Shown here piece by piece: positions 18,332-27,857 of a stretch of DNA of 32,603 nucleotides. The notes under the pieces were generated by a model. It was not told the DNA's origin. It ran no database searches and saw only the letters and a list, made by a program, of their open reading frames with translations. How positions within the stretch are numbered: the first letter of the stretch is position 1; each line of letters starts with the position of its first letter. The stretch is from DATBDE01 sp036270095 (lineage in GTDB: Bacteria; Actinomycetota; Thermoleophilia; Solirubrobacterales; Solirubrobacteraceae), in the NCBI GenBank assembly GCA_036270095.1, contig DATBDE010000089.1, positions 1 to 32,603 on the forward strand. The letters run 5' to 3'. The translations under genes were made by a program, and so were the position numbers.

Positions 18332-19111
18332 TTGCGCATCGACCTCGGCCGATGGCTGCCCGCGCCCGTGCGGCGCGCGGCCTCCGCGGCGGGAAGGATC
18401 GACGCCAAGCTCACCGGGGTGCTCCAGGGCGCCGCGGATCGCGTGCTCGCCCCGCGCGCCAGCGCGAAGCTGCGCGGGTGCACCGTGGCCTGCGAGGCCG
18501 AGGTCACCGGCGTCGCGGACCGGCTGCGGCTGGAGCTGTCCTCCGGTCACGAAGGCGGCACCGCGGGCTTCGACGTCGCCCTCGCGCGCCTGCGCGTGTT
18601 CCGACCCGACGGCGAGGCCGAGGCCTGCGTGCGCCAGCACATCCCGCCGGCTGCGCGGGCGACGTTCGGCCCCGGGTTGCGCCTGCCCGTGCGGGCGCAC
18701 ACCATCGAGCGCACGGTGGCGGTCCTGCAGTGGCCCGAGACCGTCGCCACCGCGGTGCACTACGCCTGGCCCGACCGCCCCGACTGGCCCGCGCCCGGCC
18801 GCATCGAGGTGCGCGACAAGGGCCGCTACCAACGCCGGCTGGCCGAGCGCCGCGCGCAGTGGACGCCGGCCCGGGCGACGCTGGCCGGCGGCAAGACGCG
18901 CGGCGCCCTGACCGACAGCCGGGTGGACTGGAAGCTCGACCTGGTGCTCGACGGCCGCCCGGTGCGCGTTTCCGAGCGCGTGCCCCAGCTCGCCGCCGCC
19001 CGCCTGTTCGCGCCCGGGCCGACGGCGCGAGTGGGCACGCCGGTGCTCGTCCTGCGCGCGCCCGCCGGCGAGCTCGCGGTCGACTGGGAGGCGACGCTGA
19101 ACGATGGGTGA
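18332..19111 (+). CDS. uncharacterised protein with two similar halves
   Basis: This 259-residue protein is not one I recognise. It starts at TTG 18332, 3 nt after the TPR gene, and overlaps the next gene by 8 nt. No signal peptide or membrane segment is visible. Two segments resemble one another: CVRQHIPPAARATFGPGLRL (about 108-127) with following RTVAVLQWPE, and RVSERVPQLAAARLFAPGPT (about 213-232) with following GELAVDWEA. Both read as a beta-rich unit with a Pro-x-x-Ala-x-A core, so an internal duplication is likely. Its place between a TPR protein and a cyclic-nucleotide-binding oxidoreductase is the only functional hint. Confidence 0.7.
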   Translation: MRIDLGRWLPAPVRRAASAAGRIDAKLTGVLQGAADRVLAPRASAKLRGCTVACEAEVTGVADRLRLELSSGHEGGTAGFDVALARLRVFRPDGEAEACVRQHIPPAARATFGPGLRLPVRAHTIERTVAVLQWPETVATAVHYAWPDRPDWPAPGRIEVRDKGRYQRRLAERRAQWTPARATLAGGKTRGALTDSRVDWKLDLVLDGRPVRVSERVPQLAAARLFAPGPTARVGTPVLVLRAPAGELAVDWEATLNDG

Positions 19112-20807
19112 GCCCATCGGCGTCGGCCTGCCCGAGACGGGCGACCTGCACGGCGCGTTCCCGCGCCTGACCGAGGAGCAGCTCGCGATCCTGCGCGCCG
19201 CCGGCACCGAGCGGCAGGTCGAGCCCGGCGAGGTGCTGTTCCGCGCCGGCGCCTCCAGCTACGACTTCTTCGCCATCGAGGAGGGCTCGGTGGCCATCGT
19301 CGACGCCTACGGCACCGAGAACCGCGTCATCGCGGTCCACGGCCCGCAGCGGTTCACGGGCGAGCTCAACCTGCTCACCGGCACCGCCGTCTACCTGACC
19401 GCGATCGCACGCGAGCGCAGCGCGGTCATCCAGATCAGCGCGGACGGCCTGCGCGAGCTCGTGGCCCAGAACGAGGAGCTCAGCAACCTGATCATGCGCG
19501 CCTACCTGCAGCGGCGCGCGATCCTGCTCGAGGCCGACGTGGGGGTGCGCGTGATCGGGTCGCGCTACTCGCCCGACAGCCGGCGCATGCGCGAGTTCCT
19601 GGCCCGCAACCGCCTGCCCTACCGCTGGATCGACGTCGAGGAGGACCAGGAGGCCGAGGCGCTCCTGCGCAGCCTCGGCGTCTCGGCGGCCGAGACGCCG
19701 GTCGTCATCTGGACCCGCGGCGACGTGTGGCGCAACCCGTCGATCGCCGCCGTGGCCGGGCGCGTCGGGCTCTCCAGCGCGGGCCCGCCGCCGCCGATCT
19801 GCGACCTTGTGGTGGTCGGCGGCGGCCCGGCCGGCCTCTCCGCGGCGCTCTACGGCGCCTCCGAGGGCCTCGACACGCAGGCGGTCGAGGCGGTGGCGCT
19901 GGGCGGGCAGGCGGGCACCTCGTCGCGGATCGAGAACTACCTCGGCTTCCCGGCCGGCATCTCCGGCAGCGAGCTGGCCGAGCGGGCGGCGATGCAGGCG
20001 CGCAAGTTCGGCGCCCGTCTCGTCGTGCCGGGCGCGGCGGTGCGACTGGAGTCCGAGGACGGCCACCACACCGTGCACATCGAGGGCGGCGGCGCCGCCA
20101 CCGGCCGCACGGTGATCGTTGCCACCGGCGCCCAGTACAAGCGCCTCGCCGTCCCCGACCTGGAGCGCTACGAGGGCCTGGGCGTCTACTACGCCGCGAC
20201 GCAGACGGAGGCGCAGTTGTGCGTCGGCGACCCGGTGCTCATCGTGGGCGGCGGCAACTCGGCCGGCCAGGCCGCGATCTTCCTCTCCCGCCACGCCGCG
20301 AGCTGCTCCCTGATCATCCGCGGCGGCGACCTGGGCAAGTCGATGTCGCGCTATCTCGTCGACCAGATCGAGCAGGACGACCGGGTCGACGTGTTGCGCC
20401 ACACGACCGTGTGCGAGCTGCGCGGCGACGACGGCCTGGACACCGTGGTGCTGGACGACGGCCAGAGCGGCGAGCGGCGAGCGGTCCCGGCCAAGGCCCT
20501 GTTCGTGTTCATCGGCGCCTCACCCCACACCGACTGGCTGCGCGACCGCGTGGCCATGGACGACAAGGGCTTCGTGGTCACCGGCCGGGACCTGCAGGGC
20601 GACGCGCTGGCGCGGTACGCCGACGACCGCCCGCTGTTCCTGGAGACCAGCCAGCCGGGGATCTTCGCCGTGGGCGACGTCCGCGCCGGCTCGATCAAGC
20701 GCGTGGCCTCGGCGGTGGGGGAGGGCTCGATGGCCGTCCGCCTCGTCCACCGGCGCCTGGCGGCGCCGCCGCCCGCCCCCGCTCAGGCCGAGGTCACCCG
20801 CCGGTAG
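19104..20807 (+). CDS. cyclic-nucleotide-binding / thioredoxin-reductase-like fusion
   Basis: Three parts can be seen in 567 residues. Residues about 20-140 form a cNMP-binding fold (VEPGEVLFRAGASSYDFFAIEEGSVAIV, RFTGELNLLTGTAVYLTAIA). Residues about 147-225 look like a glutaredoxin/thioredoxin fold (RVIGSRYSPDSRRMREFLAR, AAETPVVIW) but lack the CxxC. From about 232, a thioredoxin-reductase-like flavoprotein has VVVGGGPAGLSAALYGA, LGGQAGTSSRIENYLGFP, VLIVGGGNSAGQAAIFLSR and GIFAVGDVRAGSIKR. Where TrxR has CATC, this protein has A364-A-T-Q367, so a dithiol relay is not possible at that site. It may be an NAD(P)H:acceptor oxidoreductase gated by a nucleotide or by the sensor domain; that is inference. 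Confidence 0.88.
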   Translation: MGEPIGVGLPETGDLHGAFPRLTEEQLAILRAAGTERQVEPGEVLFRAGASSYDFFAIEEGSVAIVDAYGTENRVIAVHGPQRFTGELNLLTGTAVYLTAIARERSAVIQISADGLRELVAQNEELSNLIMRAYLQRRAILLEADVGVRVIGSRYSPDSRRMREFLARNRLPYRWIDVEEDQEAEALLRSLGVSAAETPVVIWTRGDVWRNPSIAAVAGRVGLSSAGPPPPICDLVVVGGGPAGLSAALYGASEGLDTQAVEAVALGGQAGTSSRIENYLGFPAGISGSELAERAAMQARKFGARLVVPGAAVRLESEDGHHTVHIEGGGAATGRTVIVATGAQYKRLAVPDLERYEGLGVYYAATQTEAQLCVGDPVLIVGGGNSAGQAAIFLSRHAASCSLIIRGGDLGKSMSRYLVDQIEQDDRVDVLRHTTVCELRGDDGLDTVVLDDGQSGERRAVPAKALFVFIGASPHTDWLRDRVAMDDKGFVVTGRDLQGDALARYADDRPLFLETSQPGIFAVGDVRAGSIKRVASAVGEGSMAVRLVHRRLAAPPPAPAQAEVTRR

Positions 20808-20813
20808 CGAGGG

Positions 20814-21407
20814 TCAACCCGGCTCGGTGACGCCGGGCTCGACGGCCGGGAGCCCGTCGAGGCTGCGGGCGTTGCGCTCGCGCTGGTAGTCCACGAAGGC
20901 CCGCTCGCCGCCGACCCGCAGGCGCTTGGCCGCCGCCTTGGCCGCGTGCGGGCGCGCGCCCGCGAAGCGCATGAGGGGCACGCCGTAGCCGCACGAGTCG
21001 GCCACGCGGGTGACGTCGACGAGCACGACGGCGCGGCGCGACTCGGGGATGGCGGGCTCCTCGAAGGCGCAGCGCTCGAGCAGGGCGTCGTAGCGCGGGT
21101 CGCCGGGCATGAGCGCCTCCCCGCTGCCCTGCAGCCGCAGGATCCGCGGCGGACCGTCGAAGGCGCAGAGCATGATCACGATCCGCCCGTTCTCGCGCAG
21201 GTGGGCGATGGTCTCGGCGCCGCTCCCGATCACGTCGAGGTACGCGACGGTGTGCTCGTCGAGCACCCGGAGCGAGCCGATCGGGCCCTTGGGCGAGACG
21301 TTGACGTGGCCGTCGTCGGCCAGCGGCGCCGTGCCGACGAAGAACAGCGCCTGGTTCGCGATCCACTCGCGCTGGCGCGCGTCGATGCCGTCGTAGACCT
21401 TGCCCAT
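20814..21407 (-). CDS. pyridoxamine 5'-phosphate oxidase-fold protein
   Basis: This 197-residue protein has the split-barrel FMN-binding fold. FFVGTAPLADDGHVNVSPKG is the characteristic N-terminal segment, followed by VAYLDVIGSGAETIAHLRENGRIVIMLCAFDGPPRILRLQGSGEAL. Related proteins bind FMN or heme-type cofactors; true PdxH activity is unlikely because the PdxH-specific C-terminal region is missing. ATG 21407 is preceded by GGAAG at 5 nt and by a TAGCCT box at 10 nt. It is convergent with the oxidoreductase gene (6-nt gap) and downstream of the YbjN-like gene on the same strand. Confidence 0.85.
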   Translation of the reverse strand: MGKVYDGIDARQREWIANQALFFVGTAPLADDGHVNVSPKGPIGSLRVLDEHTVAYLDVIGSGAETIAHLRENGRIVIMLCAFDGPPRILRLQGSGEALMPGDPRYDALLERCAFEEPAIPESRRAVVLVDVTRVADSCGYGVPLMRFAGARPHAAKAAAKRLRVGGERAFVDYQRERNARSLDGLPAVEPGVTEPG

Positions 21408-21417
21408 TGGGCTTCCG

Positions 21418-21423
21418 AGGCTA
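21418..21423 (-). promoter_or_regulatory. possible -10 box of the PNPOx-fold gene
   Basis: TAGCCT on the minus strand lies 10 nt before the ATG at 21407. Its TAG is also the stop of the upstream gene, so the match may be incidental. Confidence 0.25.
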
Positions 21424-21789
21424 GCCGAGCCGCTCGCGCGCCATCGTCGCCGTGCGCACGAGCAGCCCGAGGAAGCGGTCGAGCATCCGCGGATCGACGG
21501 CGCACAGCGGCAGCTCGCCTTTGACGTAGACCTCGCCGGCGCCGCTGTGGGCGAAGCGCACGAGCGGCAGCGAGCGGTTCCAGAACAGCAGCGTGTGCGC
21601 GTCCAGGCGGTCGGCCTCGACGACCTGCGCCTGGGCCTGGAGGAGGCCGTCGCGCAGCGCCATGCCGACGTGCAGGGGCCAGCCGGCGGCCTCAACGCTC
21701 AAGCCCCACTCACCGGCCGCGACGCGGCGCGTGTCGCCCTCCAGGGAGGCCAGGAAGCGGTCGACGGCCTGCTCTGCGTCGGGGGCCAT
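21421..21789 (-). CDS. YbjN-like small protein
   Basis: This 122-residue acidic protein begins MAPDAEQAVDRFLASLEGDT. The pattern GWPLHVGMALRDGLLQAQAQVV, then LLFWNRSLPLVRFAHSGAGEVYVKGELPLCAVDPRMLDRFLGLLV, resembles the YbjN/type III chaperone-like alpha-beta fold, whose members have no defined reaction. The match is by pattern only. TTG 21813 would add eight residues, but a CAAGAT box at 21799-21804 on this strand sits 9 nt before ATG 21789, which makes the ATG the better start. It diverges from the rimP operon and runs into the PNPOx-fold gene 13 nt downstream. Confidence 0.65.
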   Translation of the reverse strand: MAPDAEQAVDRFLASLEGDTRRVAAGEWGLSVEAAGWPLHVGMALRDGLLQAQAQVVEADRLDAHTLLFWNRSLPLVRFAHSGAGEVYVKGELPLCAVDPRMLDRFLGLLVRTATMARERLG

Positions 21790-21797
21790 AGCGGTGC

Positions 21798-21803
21798 TAT
21801 CTT
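21798..21803 (+). promoter_or_regulatory. -10 box of the rimP-nusA-infB operon
   Basis: TATCTT matches TANNNT and would start a transcript near 21810 with a leader of about 95 nt. It overlaps the opposing CAAGAT box of the YbjN-like gene. No clear -35 is present. Confidence 0.4.
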
Positions 21804-21855
21804 GACCACACAAGCTTTCGCGCGCCGGTGACCCATGCCGGCCGTGCCGTTTCGG

Positions 21856-21877
21856 AAAGCGGGCGCGCGCCCGCTTT
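21856..21877 (+). promoter_or_regulatory. rimP leader palindrome (attenuator-like)
   Basis: A perfect 22-nt palindrome runs from AAAGCGGGCGC to GCGCCCGCTTT, followed by T and then GACTTT, in the leader 28 nt before rimP. The A-rich left foot and T-rich right foot resemble a bidirectional intrinsic terminator, so partial termination ahead of the nusA operon is plausible. AAGGA at 21892-21896 is the rimP ribosome site. Confidence 0.55.
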
Positions 21878-21904
21878 TGACTTTAAGGAGCAAGGACAAC
21901 CCCC

Positions 21905-22321
21905 ATGAACAGCATCCAGGCCGAGATCGAGGCGCGCCTGGCCGAGACCGAGCCAGAGGTCGAGGTGCTGCTCGCGGAGGTCGTGGGCGACTCGCTCGTC
22001 CGCCTCTACATCGACCATCCTGACGGGGTCACGCTCGCTGTGTGCGAGCGGGTCACCGGGCACCTCGGCGCGGTGCGCGAGCAGTATGGGCTCGAGGTCT
22101 CCTCGCCCGGTTCCGAGCGCCCGCTGACCAAGCCCGACCACTTCCGCCGCTTCATCGGTGCTCGCGCGCGCGTGCGCACGCGCGACGCTCATCACGGTCG
22201 CAAGTCGTTCACCGGCGAGCTGGTCGGCGCCTCCGACGACGAGCTGACGCTCGCCGCCGACGACGGTGTGGTGACCATCCCCTACACCGAGATCCAGCGT
22301 TCCAACCTCCTGGGGGACTAG
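21905..22321 (+). CDS. rimP: ribosome maturation factor RimP
   Basis: RimP assists maturation of the 30S subunit. The 138-residue protein has the N-terminal alpha-beta domain with VRLYIDHPDGVTLAVCERVTGHL, then the diagnostic YGLEVSSPGSERPLTKPDHFRRFIG, and a C-terminal SH3-like domain (FTGELVGASDDELTLAADDGVVTIPYTEIQRSNL). The length is normal. AAGGA lies 8 nt before the ATG. It is first in the rimP-nusA-infB order conserved across bacteria and is preceded by a structured leader. Confidence 0.96.
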   Translation: MNSIQAEIEARLAETEPEVEVLLAEVVGDSLVRLYIDHPDGVTLAVCERVTGHLGAVREQYGLEVSSPGSERPLTKPDHFRRFIGARARVRTRDAHHGRKSFTGELVGASDDELTLAADDGVVTIPYTEIQRSNLLGD

Positions 22322-22324
22322 CGC

Positions 22325-23776
22325 ATGTCACGAGAGATCCTGGAAGCCACGCGCGCCCTCGCCGCCGAGAAGGGCATCCCCGCCGACAAGCTCTTCATCG
22401 CCCTCGAGGACGCGCTTCTGTCCGCCTACAAGAAGCAGCCGGGCTCGGCCAAGTACGCCCGGGTCGAGATCGACCACGACACCGGCGACTTCAAGGTCTT
22501 CGAGCTCATCATCCCCGAGCGCCTCGAGGCCCAGCTCATCGTCGAGACGATCGACGAGGAGACGACGGTCGACCCCGAGACGGGGGAGATGCGCGAGCCC
22601 GAGGAGCCCGAGATCGACCCGGTCAAGTTCGAGCAGTACCGGGACCAGATCGATGAGCGCGACGTCACCCCCGACGACTTCGGCCGCATCGCCGCCCAGA
22701 CGGCCAAGCAGGTCATCCTGCAGCGCATCCGCGAGGCCGAGCGGGACATGATGTTCGAGGAGTACCAGGACCGCGTCGGCGAGCTGATCACCGGCATCGT
22801 CCAGCAGTCCGACTCGCGCTACACGCTCGTCCAGCTGCGCGAGCGGGTCGAGGCGCTGCTGCCCAAGTCCGAGCAGGTCGACGGCGAGCGCTACGACCAC
22901 TCGCAGCGGGTCAAGGCCGTGATCAAGGAGGTCTCCGCCTCGACCAAGGGCCCGTCGATCATCGTGTCGCGGCGCGACCCCGAGCTCATCAAGAAGCTGT
23001 TCGAGCTCGAGGTCCCCGAGGTCGCGGACGGCCTGGTCGAGATCACCAACGTCGCCCGCGAGCCCGGCTACCGCTCGAAGATCGCCGTCGTCTCCCACGC
23101 CAGCGGCGTCGACCCGGTCGGCGCGTGCGTCGGCCCGCGCGGGTCGCGCGTGCGTATGGTCGTGTCCGAGCTGCGCGGCGAGAAGATCGACATCATCCCC
23201 TACAACGACGAGCCGGCTCGCTTTGTCGCCAAGGCGCTGTCACCGGCGCGCGTCAGGGAAGTCCTGGTGGACGACGACAACCGCCAGGCCACCGTCGTCG
23301 TGCCCGACGACCAGCTCTCGCTGGCCATCGGCCGCGAGGGGCAGAACGCCCGGCTGGCCGCGCGCCTGACCGGCTGGCGCATCGACATCCGCTCCGAGAC
23401 CGAGTTCTCCGAGGAGGAGGCCCGTCAGGGCTACGAGGAGGAGGAGTCCTCGGGCCGCTGTGCCGCGATGCTCGCCAACGGGCGCCGCTGCCCGAACGCG
23501 GCCCTCCCCGGCTCGCGCTACTGCGGCCTGGACTCGCACCAGGCGCTGGCCAACATCGACTCCGACCGGGTCGAGGATCTCGCGCGCATCGGCGAGCAGC
23601 CGCCGCCCGATGAGGAGGCCGAGCTGGAGGTCGAGGCGATCGCCGAGGACGAGGGCGACGCCCCCGGCGAGCAGGAGGCCGAGCTCGACGACGAAGCGGT
23701 CGGCGTGCAGGAAGAGTCCGTGCAGCAGCCGGCCGAGGCTGCACCGGGCGAGGCCGCGGAGGAACCGCGGTCCTAG
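22325..23776 (+). CDS. nusA: transcription termination/antitermination factor NusA with extra zinc-finger motif
   Basis: NusA binds RNA polymerase and nascent RNA and affects pausing, termination and antitermination. The 483-residue protein has the N-terminal domain (residues 1 to about 130, ALEDALLSAYKK), an S1 domain (about 134-200) and KH1/KH2 (SRRDPELIKKLFELEVPE, GPRGSRVRMVVSELRGEKIDI, LAIGREGQNARLAARLTGWRIDI). After KH2 it carries GRCAAMLANGRRCPNAALPG plus SRYCGLDSH: C379-x9-C389-x10-C400-x4-H405, a small zinc-binding pattern not in textbook NusA. A short helix-hairpin-like stretch (NIDSDRVEDLARIGE) and an acidic tail of about 60 residues follow. The ATG is 3 nt after rimP. Confidence 0.96.
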   Translation: MSREILEATRALAAEKGIPADKLFIALEDALLSAYKKQPGSAKYARVEIDHDTGDFKVFELIIPERLEAQLIVETIDEETTVDPETGEMREPEEPEIDPVKFEQYRDQIDERDVTPDDFGRIAAQTAKQVILQRIREAERDMMFEEYQDRVGELITGIVQQSDSRYTLVQLRERVEALLPKSEQVDGERYDHSQRVKAVIKEVSASTKGPSIIVSRRDPELIKKLFELEVPEVADGLVEITNVAREPGYRSKIAVVSHASGVDPVGACVGPRGSRVRMVVSELRGEKIDIIPYNDEPARFVAKALSPARVREVLVDDDNRQATVVVPDDQLSLAIGREGQNARLAARLTGWRIDIRSETEFSEEEARQGYEEEESSGRCAAMLANGRRCPNAALPGSRYCGLDSHQALANIDSDRVEDLARIGEQPPPDEEAELEVEAIAEDEGDAPGEQEAELDDEAVGVQEESVQQPAEAAPGEAAEEPRS

Positions 23777-23809
23777 TCACAAGCCCGAATCCGGGTCCCT
23801 CCGAGCTCC

Positions 23810-23815
23810 TAGAAT
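23810..23815 (+). promoter_or_regulatory. -10 box of infB
   Basis: TAGAAT lies 10 nt before the infB ATG at 23826, so infB may have its own nearly leaderless promoter in the 49-nt gap after nusA. It overlaps an upstream in-frame ATG at 23814, which would then not be used. Confidence 0.4.
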
Positions 23816-23825
23816 GGACCGGCTG

Positions 23826-26140
<2,315 letters not shown>

Positions 26141-26144
<4 letters not shown>

Positions 26145-26449
26145 CCGCCGGCTTCGTCGGCGTCCTCATCATCCACCTGCACTTCCCGGAATCGTCCAGC
26201 TTGAAGGGGAAGCGAAGCGAGCTGCAGTCGGTTAAGGCGCACCTGCGCACGCGCATGGGCGTGTCCGTGGCCGAGGTCGACCACCAGGACACCTGGCAGC
26301 GCGCAACGCTGGCCGCAGCCCTGGTCAGCGGGTCGTCCCGAAGGCTCCAGGAGGAGGCCGATCGCGTCTGCCGCTGGCTCGACGCACGATTTCCTTACGG
26401 AGTTCGGGTAGAACGGCTGCTGACGTCAGTCTCCGACCTGGAAGGCTAG
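26141..26449 (+). CDS. DUF503 (YlxP-like) protein
   Basis: This 102-residue protein is of the DUF503 family, with the signature FVGVLIIHLHFPESSSLKGKRSELQSVKAHLRTRMGVSVAEVDHQDTWQRATLAAALVS. The family fold is ferredoxin-like, and the function is unknown, though it is conserved between infB and rbfA in many Gram-positive bacteria, which suggests a link to ribosome assembly or translation. The GTG start overlaps the infB stop as GTGA. Its stop is 1 nt before the rbfA ATG. Confidence 0.9.
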
Positions 26450-26450
26450 G

Positions 26451-26777
26451 ATGGCCGGAGGGCGCATGCGTCGCGTCGACGAGGCCGTACGCGCGGTCCT
26501 GAGCGATGCCATCACCACGGATTTAAAGGACCCTCGCATCGGTTTCGTCACCGTCACCGCCGTCGATACGACGCCTGATCTCCGCCAGGCGAAGGTGTTC
26601 GTCAGCGTCCTCGGGTCCGAGGACGACGTCGCGGCCTCGCTCGCGGGGCTGCAGTCCTCCCACGGGTTCCTGCAGCGCCGCGTCGCGGAGGAGCTGCGCC
26701 TCAAGCACACGCCCACGCTCGAGTTCGTGTTCGACGACACGGTGCGGCGGGCCGACCGGATCAACCGCCTGACATGA
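26451..26777 (+). CDS. rbfA: ribosome-binding factor A
   Basis: RbfA binds the immature 30S subunit and is needed for 16S rRNA 5' end processing, especially in the cold. The 108-residue protein shows RRVDEAVRAVLSDAITTDLKDPRIGFVTVTAVDTTPDLRQAKVFVSVLG and the C-terminal QRRVAEELRLKHTPTLEFVFDDTVRRADRI, the KH-type RbfA fold at usual length. GGAAGG lies 5 nt upstream of ATG 26451; ATG 26466 is a possible alternative. It overlaps nrnA by ATGA. Confidence 0.95.
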   Translation: MAGGRMRRVDEAVRAVLSDAITTDLKDPRIGFVTVTAVDTTPDLRQAKVFVSVLGSEDDVAASLAGLQSSHGFLQRRVAEELRLKHTPTLEFVFDDTVRRADRINRLT

Positions 26778-27787
26778 GCGAGAACGGGTCGAAGGCCAGC
26801 CGCGACCAGGTCCTGCAGGAGATCGCCAACTCCGAGCGGTTCATCCTCGTCACGCACGAGAACCCCGACGGCGACGCGCTCGGGTCGCTCGTGGCCATGC
26901 AGGAGGTGCTGAGCTCGCTGGGCAAGGACTCGGTCATGTTCATGGCCGCGGACGAGTTCCCGCTGGCCTACGAGTACCGCTTCTTCGTGCTCGACGGGCT
27001 GGCCTCGGTCGTGCCCGACGACTACGAGAGCCGCACGATCGTGTTCCTGGACTGCGGCAACATCGACCGCAACCCGGCGCACGAGCTCAAGCGCGACGGC
27101 GCGCACATCCTCAACCTCGACCACCACCACGACAACACACGTTTCGGCACCGTCAACCACGTGGTGCCGGAGGCCTCGTGCACGGCCGAGATCGTGTGGG
27201 ACCTGATGAAGGCGCTCGGCGTCGCGCCGACGCTGCCGGTGGCCGAGGCGCTCTACGTCGGCCTGGTCACCGACACCGGGAAGTTCATGTACGAGAACAC
27301 CGGCACGCGCGCGCACCAGATGGCGGCCGAGCTCATCGACGCCGGCGTCGACGTGCACGAGATCTACAAGCGCCTGTACGAGGGCATCCCCTACGGCAAG
27401 CTCGAGCTGCTGGCTCGCGGCCTCGCCCACATCGAGCGCTACGACGAGGGCCAGCTGACGCTCTCGCACCTCTCGGCCGAGGACTTCCACCAGACCGGCG
27501 CCGAGGAGAACTACTCCGAGGGCGTCATCGACCACCTGCGCTCGGTCGACGGCACCGCGGTGGCTGCGCTCGTGCGCGACCGCCTCGGGTCCACGAACCA
27601 GGGCATGCGCAAGGTGTCGCTGCGCGCCTCCGACGACCGCATCGACGTCTCGCGCATCGCGCGCGCCCAGGGCGGCGGCGGCCACCGTCAGGCCGCAGGC
27701 TTCTCGACCGAGCTGGGCTGGCCCGAGCTGGTCGAGTTCCTGCGCGCGCAGGTGGCCGAGCAGCTCGAGGCCGGCCAGCCGACGTAG
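26774..27787 (+). CDS. nrnA: DHH/DHHA1 phosphoesterase (NrnA-type nanoRNase/pAp phosphatase)
   Basis: This 337-residue enzyme of the DHH superfamily is likely to degrade 2-5 nt RNAs or cyclic dinucleotide products and to dephosphorylate pAp. Metal motifs include FILVTHENPDGDALGSL, FLDCGN, LNLDHHHDNTRFG (the DHH motif) and GLVTDTGKF. The C-terminal DHHA1 domain ends with the substrate-binding ARAQGGGGHRQAAGF. The ATGA overlap with rbfA fixes the start. The rbfA-nrnA-truB-ribF order is common in actinobacteria and Firmicutes. Small-RNA decay fits with pnp downstream. Confidence 0.92.
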   Translation: MSENGSKASRDQVLQEIANSERFILVTHENPDGDALGSLVAMQEVLSSLGKDSVMFMAADEFPLAYEYRFFVLDGLASVVPDDYESRTIVFLDCGNIDRNPAHELKRDGAHILNLDHHHDNTRFGTVNHVVPEASCTAEIVWDLMKALGVAPTLPVAEALYVGLVTDTGKFMYENTGTRAHQMAAELIDAGVDVHEIYKRLYEGIPYGKLELLARGLAHIERYDEGQLTLSHLSAEDFHQTGAEENYSEGVIDHLRSVDGTAVAALVRDRLGSTNQGMRKVSLRASDDRIDVSRIARAQGGGGHRQAAGFSTELGWPELVEFLRAQVAEQLEAGQPT

Positions 27788-27794
27788 CCACCAG

Positions 27795-27852
27795 GGGTCA
27801 AGTCTTTCTTTGCCACACCGGAAAAAAGATGTGGCACAGAAAGACTTGACCC
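27795..27852 (+). repeat. 23-bp inverted repeat over the nrnA-truB junction
   Basis: The arms at 27795-27817 and 27830-27852 are complementary at 22 of 23 positions around a 12-nt A-rich loop (CCGGAAAAAAGA). The left arm begins GGGTCAAGTCTTTC and the right arm ends GACTTGACCC. Its base composition is much more AT-rich than the genes around it. The form resembles a REP/RAYT-type or MITE-like mobile palindrome. It fills the whole gap and overlies the upstream possible truB starts. Confidence 0.8.
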
Positions 27853-27857
27853 TCGCC

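Noticed and set aside
20808..20813. Terminator between the convergent oxidoreductase and PNPOx-fold genes
   Set aside because: The gap is only 6 nt and no hairpin with T-run is seen at either gene end.
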